Positions 44,528-53,600 of a stretch of 64,000 nt of DNA are shown in pieces. The notes under the pieces were generated by a model. That model made no database searches. It was not told the origin of the DNA and saw only the letters and a program-made list of their open reading frames with translations. This DNA comes from Candidatus Obscuribacter sp. (GTDB taxonomy: Bacteria; Cyanobacteriota; Vampirovibrionia; Obscuribacterales; Obscuribacteraceae), in NCBI GenBank assembly GCA_016712465.1, contig JADJQZ010000001.1, positions 4,278,001 through 4,342,000 of the forward strand, read 5' to 3'. Position numbers and translations under genes: made by a program. How positions within the stretch are numbered: position 1 is the first letter of the stretch; each line of letters begins with the position of its first letter.

Positions 44528-44956
44528 ATGACCAATCTAAGGCGCACCAACCTGGGCTTCTTGCTTGCGAAAGCAACCCAAAGATGGAACGATCATCTTT
44601 ATTCGCGATTCCGGGAGGCTGGCTTCCCGGAGGTTAGAGCTTCTTACGGAGCAATACTGGTTCCACTATTCGAGGAAGACGGACTTCGACTGGGTGAATT
44701 AGCAAAACGAGCCCATTTATCAAAACAAGCCATGACTACAATGATCCGATTGTTGGAGAAAGAGAATCTTGTCGTCCAGAAGCCAGACCTGGAGGACGCG
44801 AGAGCGAAGCGCATCTATCTTACAAAGAAGTCACACAAATTTAGACCAGTCGCTGAGAAAGCCTTATTAGAGCTGGAAGAAATTGCATTTGCTGTTTCGG
44901 GCGAAGCACCTGCAGAGTCAACTCGACTCTGGCTCAGACGATTCTGCGACCTCTAA
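44528..44956 (+). CDS. MarR-family transcriptional regulator
   Basis: A 142-residue winged-helix regulator. The core RLGELAKRAHLSKQAMTTMIRLLEKENLV with the wing QKPDLEDARAKRIYLT is diagnostic of MarR. Dimerisation helices lie at both ends. It is followed 67 nt later by the NTF2-like gene, which it may control together with its own promoter. Ligand unknown. Confidence 0.9.
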   Translation: MTNLRRTNLGFLLAKATQRWNDHLYSRFREAGFPEVRASYGAILVPLFEEDGLRLGELAKRAHLSKQAMTTMIRLLEKENLVVQKPDLEDARAKRIYLTKKSHKFRPVAEKALLELEEIAFAVSGEAPAESTRLWLRRFCDL

Positions 44957-45023
44957 TTGTTATAGCAAACTTGTCTATTTATCAATTTTGTACCATATAG
45001 GACTAATAAAAGGAGAACAACCA

Positions 45024-45413
45024 ATGAAAAGTGATGAACTTGCAGTTCAGGCCACCGTCGACCGGATGACCGCAGCGTTCGAGAAGAGCGATATCGACAC
45101 AGTGATGAGTTCCTATGAGCCAGGTGCTGTAGTGCTGTTTGAACCCGGCCGACCTGTCACAGATGCGCAGCACTTGCGGCAAATGTTCAGCGCGATGGCC
45201 GCAGCCAATCCGTCCTTCACTTATTCAGACCATGAGATAGTAGTAAGTGGCGATACGGGGCTACACATCGCACCCTGGCATATGGTGGCGCGTACGCCAG
45301 ACGGGCAGGAGATCAGTCAATCAGGTCTATCAATTGCGGTGCTACATCGTCAGTCGAACGGATCGTGGAAATTGGTGATCGACAACCCTCACGGTGGGCG
45401 CCTACTACCTTAG
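45024..45413 (+). CDS. NTF2/SnoaL-like protein (DUF4440 type)
   Basis: A 129-residue protein from ATG 45024, with AGGAG upstream; a longer frame reaching into marR is rejected. The fold pattern is TVDRMTAAFEKSDIDTVMSSYEPGAVVLFEP ... MVARTPDGQEISQSGLSIAVLHRQSNGSWKLVIDNP (in parts), the cone-shaped NTF2-like domain of small polyketide-cyclase-like or ketosteroid-isomerase-like proteins. Substrate unknown. Probably part of the MarR regulon. Confidence 0.82.
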   Translation: MKSDELAVQATVDRMTAAFEKSDIDTVMSSYEPGAVVLFEPGRPVTDAQHLRQMFSAMAAANPSFTYSDHEIVVSGDTGLHIAPWHMVARTPDGQEISQSGLSIAVLHRQSNGSWKLVIDNPHGGRLLP

Positions 45414-45507
45414 GTGTAGTGACCAGCCGAATAATGAGCTGCACTTTTCTCAAGTGAAGATCGCCTTGATGACAAGTTCATGCGAATACGCATGATGCAC
45501 CTCATAG

Positions 45508-45748
45508 GGTTTCGACTCTGCCAAGAAGCATGCGTGCATTTTACTCGGTGTGTCTACTAATGGTAACGCCCCTAGAACCGGCAAGCGCATCAATAGTATT
45601 CAGGAAATCAGTCTGCGCGAAGTGCTACAGCCGCCTATAGCTGCGAGGCCTCGCTATGAACGATCGTTATCGGAACAATCAACAAGATTTTGACCGACGA
45701 ACTGAAATCAAAAAGGGAGATAGATGCGCTTGCCGAAGACACAGGATA
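45508..45748 (+). pseudogene. decayed copy of the 50834-51100 sequence
   Basis: From 45511 the bases match 50933 onward for about 130 nt (TTCGACTCTGCCAAGAAGC ... GAAGTGCTACAGCCGC) and read the same frame: FDSAKKHACILL, then GNAPRTGKRIN, then LREVLQPPI. A stop (TAG 45505) sits just before it, so no start is available. Downstream another open stretch, ending at TAA 45746, reads VIGTINKILTDELKSKREID in a different frame. It looks like a remnant of one or two old genes. Confidence 0.55.
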
Positions 45749-45761
45749 AGTGACTGTAGAA

Positions 45762-46613
45762 TCAATACTTCGGTCCTGTTTTTTTCATTTTCCACGACAT
45801 GCGGGCGACTAGTAGCCCATGGTCATCCAAACAACGTCCGTTGACGAATGGAATTTGTATACTAACCGTTCTAGAAACAGGGTAAACATACAATTCCGAA
45901 ATTGAAGATGTCCTTATAATCGACTGAGGTCGACCATGCTCGCGAACTACTTCACTTGAGGTTTTCCCTGCAACATTGACAGATTCACTTCGAACCCTGG
46001 TGCCCCAGTAGCTGTGATATTCATTTTCTGAAAGGACGTAGGCTTCTACGCACTTGCCATGCGACAAAACAAGCCTGATTGGGATTTCCTCGTAACCAAG
46101 GAAATATAAACAGTTAACAAAATCTCTCGAAGTCTTGCTCCACATGTGTGGCGGATCCAGTATGACAGTCGGCTCTCCAGCCACCTCAAGGATCTGCATC
46201 TCCGGCTTGCCAACCACAAAATCACGAAATTGGTTAGCAGCATTGAGCTCAGCGTTGTAAAAACAGTGCGCCTTGAGGACGTTCGACTCATCAAGAGAAG
46301 TGGACAAACCGAGATCTTGATTCAACTCTCTAAAAACTGCTGGAGCTAGCGGCTTGCTGGGAAGTTCTCCGAAACTCTCAACTTCGAGAACGGGGTGCTT
46401 GATTTTAGGAATGCTCATAAATTCAGGAGTCGTGTTGCCAGAGTATTTCACCGTTGTCGAAGCAAGCAAGGTGCACGACGTTGATAAAGTGGCAGTCATT
46501 CTAGAGACATCGGTACTGGCTTTCGAAGCGGTGACTTCAGCAGCAAAAAGCGGTGCAAATGACAAAGGAAACAAGCCAATTAAGAGTATTACGATAGAAG
46601 CTCGAATCAACAT
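45762..46613 (-). CDS. secreted protein, unknown function
   Basis: A 283-residue protein with a signal peptide (LIRASIVILLIGLFPLSF, cleavage near FAA). The mature protein has the conserved-looking stretches PTVILDPPHMWSKTSRDFVN and LGYEEIPIRLVLSHGKCVEAY, which read as a mixed alpha/beta domain. Two cysteines (CFYN, GKC) could form a disulphide. No family recognised. First gene in a minus-strand run of envelope-type genes. Confidence 0.6.
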   Translation of the reverse strand: MLIRASIVILLIGLFPLSFAPLFAAEVTASKASTDVSRMTATLSTSCTLLASTTVKYSGNTTPEFMSIPKIKHPVLEVESFGELPSKPLAPAVFRELNQDLGLSTSLDESNVLKAHCFYNAELNAANQFRDFVVGKPEMQILEVAGEPTVILDPPHMWSKTSRDFVNCLYFLGYEEIPIRLVLSHGKCVEAYVLSENEYHSYWGTRVRSESVNVAGKTSSEVVREHGRPQSIIRTSSISELYVYPVSRTVSIQIPFVNGRCLDDHGLLVARMSWKMKKTGPKY

Positions 46614-46864
46614 CGGACTTTAAACCCTACAGAATATACTTGAGTCCATAAAAAAGGAATCTCAACTATAACACAGCAGGTTCCTGCGGGCGCAATCGAA
46701 AGAAATCAGTGAATCCAGAGGGAGCCTCTGAAAGACTTTAGCGGGAAGTAAACGCAGTTCCTGCTTTTAGCAGTATACACAGCAGAGCCTGGATTGTTGA
46801 TGGCTCTGAGCGACGGTTAGATTTGCCTGGGCATCCAGCCAGTCGCATGGTTGGATTTGTAAAA

Positions 46865-48124
46865 TTAGAAGCCCAATCCCTGCGCAGTCATTTTTTTTAC
46901 TAGCGCCTTGCCCTCGTAAAATGGATAAGCAAGTTCAAAGGTATCCGGGAAAGCTTCTTTCCCAGCCAAATCTAGATAGAGATACCCTCTTCCCTTTATA
47001 TAAACACAAGCAAAGTTCTCAGAATACGACGTGGCATAATCGAACTTAAAATCTGAGAGAAGGTTGCCATTCTTATCAATGATCGCATACTTGCCACCAC
47101 CATCATTCTTTCTATAAACCACCGCACGGCCATTGGAGAAGGGAAACGCGAAGTCGAAGGTGGAAGAAATTACGAACTTTCCATCCTGGTCGCAATAGCC
47201 ATACTTGTTACCACGCTGGCGAACCAGAAGCCCTTCAGAATAATCGAAGGTGTTCGCTATCAACTCTTTGTAGTCTGGATCAAACGAGTTTGGAATTGCT
47301 CCATAAGCAGAGAATGGCTTTGGCACAGCAGACTTGTTGATGGTAAATTCAAACACCGGTCTTCCATTGGAGTCAATGCAGGAGTAGTTGTCTGTAACAT
47401 TCCCTAGTTTAGCCTTGGAAACAACGGCACGTTCATTATGGAACTCAGAAGCGAAGTGAAAAGCTGGTGGAATTTTAAACTCACCATCTGGACGAATGAA
47501 ACCCCAGAGAACACCCAGCTTGACTGGCGCAAGTGCTTCGGAGAAACAACCAGCTTGTTCAAATTTTGGAGCTATTTTCCATGACCCCGTGGTGTCAATA
47601 TATCCATATAAGCCATCTTGCTTAGAGTCAAGTTCCCTGACAGCCGCCAGCCCAGAACTAAATTGGTTCACTTCAGAATAACGACAAGGGATAACCAACT
47701 TCTGAGAAGTATTGATGAACCCCCAGGCACTATGATCAAGATCAAAAACAGGAGCCAGCGAATTTTCACCAAAACGACCGATTTTTGCGAAAGGCACTGG
47801 CACGAAAGCACCCAAGCTTGTTAGATATGATGGCTTATTGTAATAGGAGGTGCAAGCCATGCCGTGAGAAAATCTGCTATCAAGAACAAATCGTCTCTTC
47901 TCTTGAAACTTTAAGCCATTTACGAAATGCCCAGTGCTATCGATATAGCCGTAATCATCGGGCGAACCAAAGAATGAAGTAAATACAGAACCGGCATAAG
48001 CAGGGATAGCAACTAACTGCCCCGCAGCCAAGACAATCGGTTTATGGAACCAAGCGAGCGTGATTGCTATCAACAAGTTGAAAGCAATCAAGAAAGCAAT
48101 TTTAGGGACGGCATGTTTGGGCAT
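46865..48124 (-). CDS. WG-repeat beta-structured protein, membrane-anchored
   Basis: A 419-residue protein. The N-terminal span (KIAFLIAFNLLIAITLAWF) may be an uncleaved signal. At least six WG-type repeats follow, each with the pattern YGYID.TG.W.I.P.F..A..FSEGLAPV; clear copies include LYGYIDTTGSWKIAPKFEQA and KYGYCDQDGKFVISSTFDFA. WG repeats form beta-propeller-like scaffolds on cell surfaces and are abundant in this kind of organism. Probable role is surface binding; not proven. Confidence 0.8.
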   Translation of the reverse strand: MPKHAVPKIAFLIAFNLLIAITLAWFHKPIVLAAGQLVAIPAYAGSVFTSFFGSPDDYGYIDSTGHFVNGLKFQEKRRFVLDSRFSHGMACTSYYNKPSYLTSLGAFVPVPFAKIGRFGENSLAPVFDLDHSAWGFINTSQKLVIPCRYSEVNQFSSGLAAVRELDSKQDGLYGYIDTTGSWKIAPKFEQAGCFSEALAPVKLGVLWGFIRPDGEFKIPPAFHFASEFHNERAVVSKAKLGNVTDNYSCIDSNGRPVFEFTINKSAVPKPFSAYGAIPNSFDPDYKELIANTFDYSEGLLVRQRGNKYGYCDQDGKFVISSTFDFAFPFSNGRAVVYRKNDGGGKYAIIDKNGNLLSDFKFDYATSYSENFACVYIKGRGYLYLDLAGKEAFPDTFELAYPFYEGKALVKKMTAQGLGF

Positions 48125-48248
48125 AAGAACATTTTATCACGCCCCAAAGGGTGAGCTGATGGGCGTTTCAGCCTACGGTCCGAGTCTATAAAGCAGGCGA
48201 GCTTCTCAGAAACCGGTGAAGAAACAAGCCCAAAACCAAGTGAAAACT

Positions 48249-49247
48249 CTAGTTTCGATGCTCTATATCCACCAGCACATATTCTTGCTCGACAATATAA
48301 AGTTTAGGTCTTATCTCTGTGTATCTAAACTCCATAGGCGAATCCTCGTTAGCAACGTAGGTGGTACCAGGAGGAGCAGCCATTAAGCTCTTAGCCAAGA
48401 ATGGCGACTTACCTGTTTGTTTATCAAGATTGGGCGTGTGAATCCTACGTTGAGAACTCTCTTTTGTTACAAGCCTGGCATCTGGACCCAACTTACTTTT
48501 GGCTATCACCGCCTCTTTCTCATCAACAAAAGCCTGCGGCACGAGTAATTTGTTCACAGCGACTACCTTAACTCCTTCAGCGGCTAGACTCTTCCTTAGA
48601 CTCTCGCTAATGGCGTCCCAGGTTTTCTTTTGAAGCAGCAACTGAAGCCCAGGGGGATCGAGCACGGGACCGTATTTTGTAGTATTGCCACCGGAAGAAC
48701 CCGCAATCCGAGATTCTTCGTTCTTTTTCTTTGCAATCCGCTTCACAGTGGAAGGCATTCGCGACTCCTCTAGGAAATCGGGTAAGAGTTGAAGTCGACG
48801 GTCGAGCACGGTCTGGTCAGCATCCATTTTGCGCTTAACGAGTGCAAGAAAGAATTTGTCATCGGGAATTGGCTCTGATTGGGATAATAGAAAGTCAACA
48901 GTAGGTCGAAAGAGGGGACAGGCTCCAGCCACCTTCTTCAGGTTACGAGCCTGAGAGACTGTGAGCAGGCGCTGATCGGAAGAGGCATCAAGATTGTCGG
49001 TGACGAATATCATTTTGGACCATGGTCTCAAGAACACAGTAATGTCATTCTGAGCCAAGATGGATTCTACTCGAGGAGAAAAGCCAGTGAGCTGGCAGAG
49101 GCGTTGGACATGGGACTCAGTCATTTGTTCAGCTCCGGCAATGATTGATAGACTGGTAGGGAAACTAGTCTCCATCACAGCCAGACACAGGGTAATGGCT
49201 ATCGGAAAACAAACTCTCCTAATTCCCAAAGCAAAATCTCGTGGCAT
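48249..49247 (-). CDS. secreted hypothetical protein
   Basis: A 332-residue protein with a signal peptide (IRRVCFPIAITLCLAVM). The mature part is basic and rich in Leu, Lys and Arg (VKRIAKKKNEES). No recognisable domain; LCQLTGFSPRVESILAQNDIT could be a small helical unit. Flanked by TPR and WG-repeat genes on the same strand, with gaps of 120-180 nt, so not clearly one operon. Confidence 0.55.
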   Translation of the reverse strand: MPRDFALGIRRVCFPIAITLCLAVMETSFPTSLSIIAGAEQMTESHVQRLCQLTGFSPRVESILAQNDITVFLRPWSKMIFVTDNLDASSDQRLLTVSQARNLKKVAGACPLFRPTVDFLLSQSEPIPDDKFFLALVKRKMDADQTVLDRRLQLLPDFLEESRMPSTVKRIAKKKNEESRIAGSSGGNTTKYGPVLDPPGLQLLLQKKTWDAISESLRKSLAAEGVKVVAVNKLLVPQAFVDEKEAVIAKSKLGPDARLVTKESSQRRIHTPNLDKQTGKSPFLAKSLMAAPPGTTYVANEDSPMEFRYTEIRPKLYIVEQEYVLVDIEHRN

Positions 49248-49428
49248 TTTCTCCGTCCCAATGAGGTGTTGGAATTATACCCGCTATCCGAAACCTTAAA
49301 AGCTTGCCTTCGAATGTTGACACCGGTCTAAAAGCGCATCTCAATTTAACCGGCAAAGCGCATGTCTTTTTTGCCCCCTCAATTCAACCGGTCACAGAGT
49401 GACACAGAGGGAATGGAACTAAGATGAT

Positions 49429-50772
49429 TCATTCCAGAACATACCTGGGTGGATATGGAAGACCACCCGTTCGCAAGAAGAGTTCTTGAGCTAATTTGTC
49501 ATAGTGTTGAGCTTTGACAAGGTCACCACTTGCCTTATAGCGTCTAGCCATGGTTCGATAATGATTCGACAAACAAGTACTCTCTGCTGGATAAACCTTC
49601 TGAAACACTGAAAGGGCTTTCTCTTGAAGCCTTGTTGCGTTGCCATGGTCACCCTTAATATCCGCAATCTGAGCCAGTCCATCAAGAGTGATGCCAACCT
49701 GATAAGAATCAGGATAGAGAACTTGGTCACCAACACTTTTAGCCGCCAAGTAAGCACTTTCAGCTTCCTTCAACCGTCCGTACACAAAATTAGGTGAGCT
49801 TGGAGAAAAGACAACCCGTGTTGGTGACAAATAATATGAGCCGAGAGAATTGTAAACACGAACAATCTGAGGAGCTTTCGGCCCGGCTTGAGTCTTGACA
49901 ATTAACAGGGCGCGTTTGTATAGGCTCTCGATTTCACTGGCGAAACAGCACCTCTGTGCCATATCATCCAAAATCTCGACAGCAATCAATTTATCTGGAA
50001 ACTTCGGGGCCTGAGAAGCAAGCAAAGCTCGACGAATAGTCTGAATTGACTGCTTCTCCTTGCCGGTAAGCAGGTAGAAATAGGAAACGACTCGAAGAGC
50101 ATCAACCTGGTCTGGGTTGTTTTTCAGAGCAAGTTTCATAATCTTCATAGAGCGCCTGAAGAGCCTCTCGACAGGTGCATGCTTAGCATGCCACTGGTAG
50201 GACAATCCAAGCAGGTAAAGGGCCTTGCCGACTTCGAGATGATTTGGACCATAGACTTGCTCATTGATCTTGAGAGCCTGTTCGAAACATGCATCGACCT
50301 GTTCGAAACATGCATGCGGGTCTGTAGGATCCATGCGAGATCTGTAAAGCTTCCCCAAAAGAGTGAAAGCAGTCGCTCTGCTTTTCGCAGCAAGCTGAGA
50401 CTTGCCATCATACGGTAAGGCTAACAACTCTTTGCAGACAGCCTCCACTCCCGCATGATTACCTCTTTCGACATAGAATTCCGCAGTTTCGAGCAACGCC
50501 TTAAGGACCGCATCGCGATTGCCAGAATCCTTAGCCTGCGAAACCGACTTCAAGAATTTCTGTTCAAGCTCTTTCACCGGCAACAGAACCTGCATTGAAC
50601 TCTTCATGCTGGTATCTTTGGAGTAAGCCGGCACAAAGGAAGCCGTTCCTTGCAAAAGAACTGTAGATAGCGCCATCGCAACAATACGACGCACGCCACA
50701 AGCAGCAGTGGACAACAAGAGTCGCTCTAGATAGCATGCAATCCAGTTTGAAGACTTCATCGCTTTGGACAT
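49429..50772 (-). CDS. secreted TPR-repeat protein
   Basis: A 447-residue protein with an N-terminal hydrophobic signal-like stretch (VRRIVAMALSTVLLQGTASF). About seven TPR units follow, with typical pairs such as LYLLGLSYQWHAKHAPVERL and AYLAAKSVGDQVLYPDSYQVG. A short duplication inside the gene (GCATCGACCTGTTCGAAACAT, near 50283-50312) makes CFEQVDACFEQ. Probably an envelope scaffold for protein complexes. Same strand as the two genes to its left. Confidence 0.72.
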   Translation of the reverse strand: MSKAMKSSNWIACYLERLLLSTAACGVRRIVAMALSTVLLQGTASFVPAYSKDTSMKSSMQVLLPVKELEQKFLKSVSQAKDSGNRDAVLKALLETAEFYVERGNHAGVEAVCKELLALPYDGKSQLAAKSRATAFTLLGKLYRSRMDPTDPHACFEQVDACFEQALKINEQVYGPNHLEVGKALYLLGLSYQWHAKHAPVERLFRRSMKIMKLALKNNPDQVDALRVVSYFYLLTGKEKQSIQTIRRALLASQAPKFPDKLIAVEILDDMAQRCCFASEIESLYKRALLIVKTQAGPKAPQIVRVYNSLGSYYLSPTRVVFSPSSPNFVYGRLKEAESAYLAAKSVGDQVLYPDSYQVGITLDGLAQIADIKGDHGNATRLQEKALSVFQKVYPAESTCLSNHYRTMARRYKASGDLVKAQHYDKLAQELFLRTGGLPYPPRYVLE

Positions 50773-50833
50773 TGCTGTAATCCCTGCAAGTTTTTGTGCA
50801 ACTCATCGCTGAGCAGATTGTAGCGCTATTTCA

Positions 50834-51100
50834 TTGATTGAGACAGCCGCTACTCTCAAAGAGGACCTGGCGCCCAACCGACTAGCCCGTGGACTAAGAT
50901 TCAATCACTTACAATCTTCCTTCAATATATCTTTCGACTCTGCCAAGAAGCGTGCCTGCATTGTGCTCGATGAGCTGTCCAAAGGTAACGCCCCCAGAAT
51001 CGGCAAGCGCATCCATATTCTTCGAGGAATCACTCTGCGTGAAGTGCTACAGCCGCTTATAGAAATCAAGCCTATACGGGACGAAACCTGTCGCAAGTAA
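50834..51100 (+). CDS. short ORF, less-decayed copy of a duplicated sequence
   Basis: An 88-codon frame from TTG 50834, with weak start signals. The second half, FDSAKKRACIVLDELSKGN, then RIGKRIHILRGITLREVL, is the intact counterpart of the remnant at 45508-45748. It is basic and probably helical, with no family recognised. It might be a real small protein, or the 3' end of a decayed larger gene. The two copies are direct repeats on either side of the 45.7-50.8 kb block. Confidence 0.35.
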   Translation: MIETAATLKEDLAPNRLARGLRFNHLQSSFNISFDSAKKRACIVLDELSKGNAPRIGKRIHILRGITLREVLQPLIEIKPIRDETCRK

Positions 51101-51189
51101 CTCTACTCCATCAACCATCATCTCAGTTTGTAGAAGGAAAATAAGACAGAAGAGTCTCGATACCCTAAGCCGAAGATAGAAAGGCCAGT

Positions 51190-51561
51190 TCAGCCATCTC
51201 TTTTCTTAACGACTCTGGTTTTGACATCAAAATCATACCCAAGCTCATCAAACAGCTTCTTAAGCTCGATAGCTTTTTGCGCAGCTAGTAGCTCTTCTTC
51301 CTTAAGCCATTTTCTCAAACTCAGAACCAACAGTGCTTGTAATCTTCTAAGTACTCTTCGAGCTCTGGTTGGTTTAGTCCCGGCACAGCTTCTAAGCCAG
51401 GCAATGCGTTTCCGATGAAGCGCATCCCCATATCGATCCAGAATTTTGGAAACCAGCAAAACGAACCAAAACATAGGCAGTCTGCTTATCTTAGAAAAAT
51501 GACCGATGGAAATCACCTCTATAGAGTCGACACCAAGACACTCATAGTGCCCAAATTTCAA
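51190..51561 (-). CDS. small basic protein with one membrane span
   Basis: A 123-codon frame from TTG 51561 with no good ribosome site. A hydrophobic stretch (LPMFWFVLLVSKIL) is followed by an Arg-rich helix (RARRVLRRLQALLVLSLRKW) and a Lys/Glu tail. The composition suits a membrane-anchored protein, but nothing else supports it. It could be non-coding. Confidence 0.35.
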   Translation of the reverse strand: MKFGHYECLGVDSIEVISIGHFSKISRLPMFWFVLLVSKILDRYGDALHRKRIAWLRSCAGTKPTRARRVLRRLQALLVLSLRKWLKEEELLAAQKAIELKKLFDELGYDFDVKTRVVKKRDG

Positions 51562-51739
51562 CTTTTTCTAACAGGATTCTTTCCGTCAAGCTAGAAATAT
51601 ATCTGATGGCAAAACAGCAAGAGAGCTACGCCTTACCAAAGTAAAGGAACTCGCTAGGAGATAAGTCTATTTCCCGGTTAGAAATCAGTTTCCGGGTCTA
51701 ACCTCTGGAAACTTCGTCCCTTTGATTCAAGATGCTGCA

Positions 51740-52378
51740 TCAACACGAGGCATGAGCAGCAAGTTCCTTTTCGTAGTGGCGATGGAAATTGGCAAGGTAA
51801 GCTTCCGAATAAGTCCCCCTGGAACTGAAGTGCTCCAGAACTTGCCTGGCTCTGACCACATTTCCAGCTTCCATGAATAGAATCGGAAAAGCAAACTTCG
51901 TAACAAGGGGTGAAAGAGCTCCCCCTTTCGTAATACTCTCTGAAACCGTCTTCAAATCGGAGTGAGACGCAACATACGGCATGACATATTTCTGGACCTG
52001 GTCAATGAGATGATCGATAGTAGCCAAGGACTCCGCCTCGGTCATCTCGTTCTTAAGAATGAGAAAGTCAGCGCGATCCACCTTAATCGTGCCTTCCACA
52101 GGAATCTGGGAAAGGAGCTGATTCTTAACCCACTGCCATTTAGAGAAGTCCAATTTTGGATCGAACTTTCTTGCTAACTGCCATGATCTTGGATGATGCA
52201 ACGATGCAGATATTGAAAACGAGACATGACAAGCACTTGAGGTAGTGTCAAGACACACTCCGCCCCACACCACGTTGTTGTCTGTTTTCACAAAGTAGCA
52301 CTGTCCATGACAAACCAAGCCCAACTCTTCCAATCGATTCTTAACGGAGAGATATTTCTCTTTTGCCCAAGCGTTCAT
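51740..52378 (-). CDS. hypothetical protein
   Basis: A 212-residue cytosolic protein from ATG 52378. Mixed alpha/beta with a C-terminal helical half (AYLANFHRHYEKELAAHASC). Five cysteines, with no CxxC. No family recognised. It appears AT-rich like its left-hand neighbours, marking the right edge of the accessory stretch. Confidence 0.55.
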   Translation of the reverse strand: MNAWAKEKYLSVKNRLEELGLVCHGQCYFVKTDNNVVWGGVCLDTTSSACHVSFSISASLHHPRSWQLARKFDPKLDFSKWQWVKNQLLSQIPVEGTIKVDRADFLILKNEMTEAESLATIDHLIDQVQKYVMPYVASHSDLKTVSESITKGGALSPLVTKFAFPILFMEAGNVVRARQVLEHFSSRGTYSEAYLANFHRHYEKELAAHASC

Positions 52379-52508
52379 ACTCTTGACCCTCTATCAAATT
52401 CCACAGCAAGCCAAATTCGAACCAACACAGGAAGCCTCTGTCCCTTTTACCAAGGACAAAACTGTTCCGAGCATGTCTATCCATTGCTCCCGCCACAGAA
52501 GAATAAAC

Positions 52509-53489
52509 CTACCGCTGAATCATGGACATGCGCCGTTCATCATAGCGGGGGCCGGCGGTGGACTGGCTGAGTCCGTTCAACTCTTCCATGTCGCTTGCCG
52601 ACAGATGCAGGTTGAGCGCTTCCACATTTTCTTCCAAAAACTTGACCCGCTTGGTGCCGGGAATCGGCACCATGTCCTCTCCCTGGGCTAAGACCCAGGA
52701 CAGAGCCACCTGAGCCGGCGTAGCACCGTTTCTTTTGGCTATCTCTTCAATGACAGCGACCAGCTTCAGATTGGCGGCGAAATTGCTGCCCTGATAACGA
52801 GGATCGGTGCGCCGATAATCAGACTCAGGGATATCCTCAAATTTCTTGATGGCGCCAGTGAGAAAGCCACGCCCCAGAGGGCTGTACGGCACAAAACCAA
52901 TACCCAGCTTGCGCAAAGTCGGCAATATATCGGCTTCCACACCGCGTTCCCAGAGGGAATACTCAGACTGCAAAACCGCTATGGGGAAGGTGGCATGGGC
53001 TCTTTTGATGGTATCGCTATTGGCTTCAGAAAGTCCCACATGGCGCACCTTGCCTTTCTCAACCAGCTCTCCCACGGTGCCCACTACTTCTTCGATAGGG
53101 ATCTTAGGATCGACTCTATGCTGGTAATAGAGATCGACATAGTCGGTGCGAAGCCGCTTCAGACTCTCGTCGAGCACCCGGCGAATATGCTTGGGGTGAC
53201 TATTGGCACCGTTGATAACGCCGGCTTCGATATTGAAACCAAACTTGGTGGCAAGAATTACTTCCTCTCGGCGACCGGCCAGAGCTTCACCGAGCAATTC
53301 CTCATTGGTATAAGGTCCGTAGATTTCGGCCGTATCAAGGAAGTCTATACCAAGAGCGAGGGCGCGCTGTAGTGTCTTAATACTTTCAGCGCGGTCGGGG
53401 CTGCCATAAGCCCAGCTCATGCCCATACAACCCAGACCGAGGCGGGACACCGTCAGACCTGTAGACTTTGAAAGCAAACACTTCTTCAT
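52509..53489 (-). CDS. aldo/keto reductase
   Basis: A 326-residue TIM-barrel oxidoreductase with AGGAG 5 nt upstream of the ATG. The catalytic tetrad is visible: Asp52 and Tyr57 in DTAEIYGPYTNEE, Lys82 in ATKFG, and His124 in YYQHRVDP. The NADPH-binding end SPLGRGFLTG and PIPGTKRVKFLEEN are typical of the AKR subfamily that includes YajO/IolS-type enzymes. It reduces aldehydes or ketones with NADPH; substrate unknown. The 5' region holds an unusual A-rich repeat tract. Confidence 0.93.
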   Translation of the reverse strand: MKKCLLSKSTGLTVSRLGLGCMGMSWAYGSPDRAESIKTLQRALALGIDFLDTAEIYGPYTNEELLGEALAGRREEVILATKFGFNIEAGVINGANSHPKHIRRVLDESLKRLRTDYVDLYYQHRVDPKIPIEEVVGTVGELVEKGKVRHVGLSEANSDTIKRAHATFPIAVLQSEYSLWERGVEADILPTLRKLGIGFVPYSPLGRGFLTGAIKKFEDIPESDYRRTDPRYQGSNFAANLKLVAVIEEIAKRNGATPAQVALSWVLAQGEDMVPIPGTKRVKFLEENVEALNLHLSASDMEELNGLSQSTAGPRYDERRMSMIQR

Positions 53490-53521
53490 GGGAACTCCTA
53501 TCTAAATCAGACCATCAAAAT

Positions 53522-53600
53522 AGACAAACGAAGCAAACAAACAGGCAAATAAACAGACAGATAAACTAACAGACAGACAAATAAACAAACCAACAAAAAC
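53522..53600. repeat. A-rich imperfect ACAG/ACAA/ATAA tetranucleotide repeat tract
   Basis: About 80 bases between the aldo/keto reductase start and the next gene's end, built from imperfect 4-nt steps (ACAG, ACAA, AATA) with almost no T on the plus strand. On the transcribed strand it is a T/G-rich tract. Possibly a slippage-prone spacer, a DNA-bending element or part of the 5' UTR of the reductase. Confidence 0.6.

Noticed and set aside
45656..45844. Plus-strand 62-codon frame
   Set aside because: Basic, Cys-rich and unlike any protein; it overlaps the end of the minus-strand secreted-protein gene and the remnant region.
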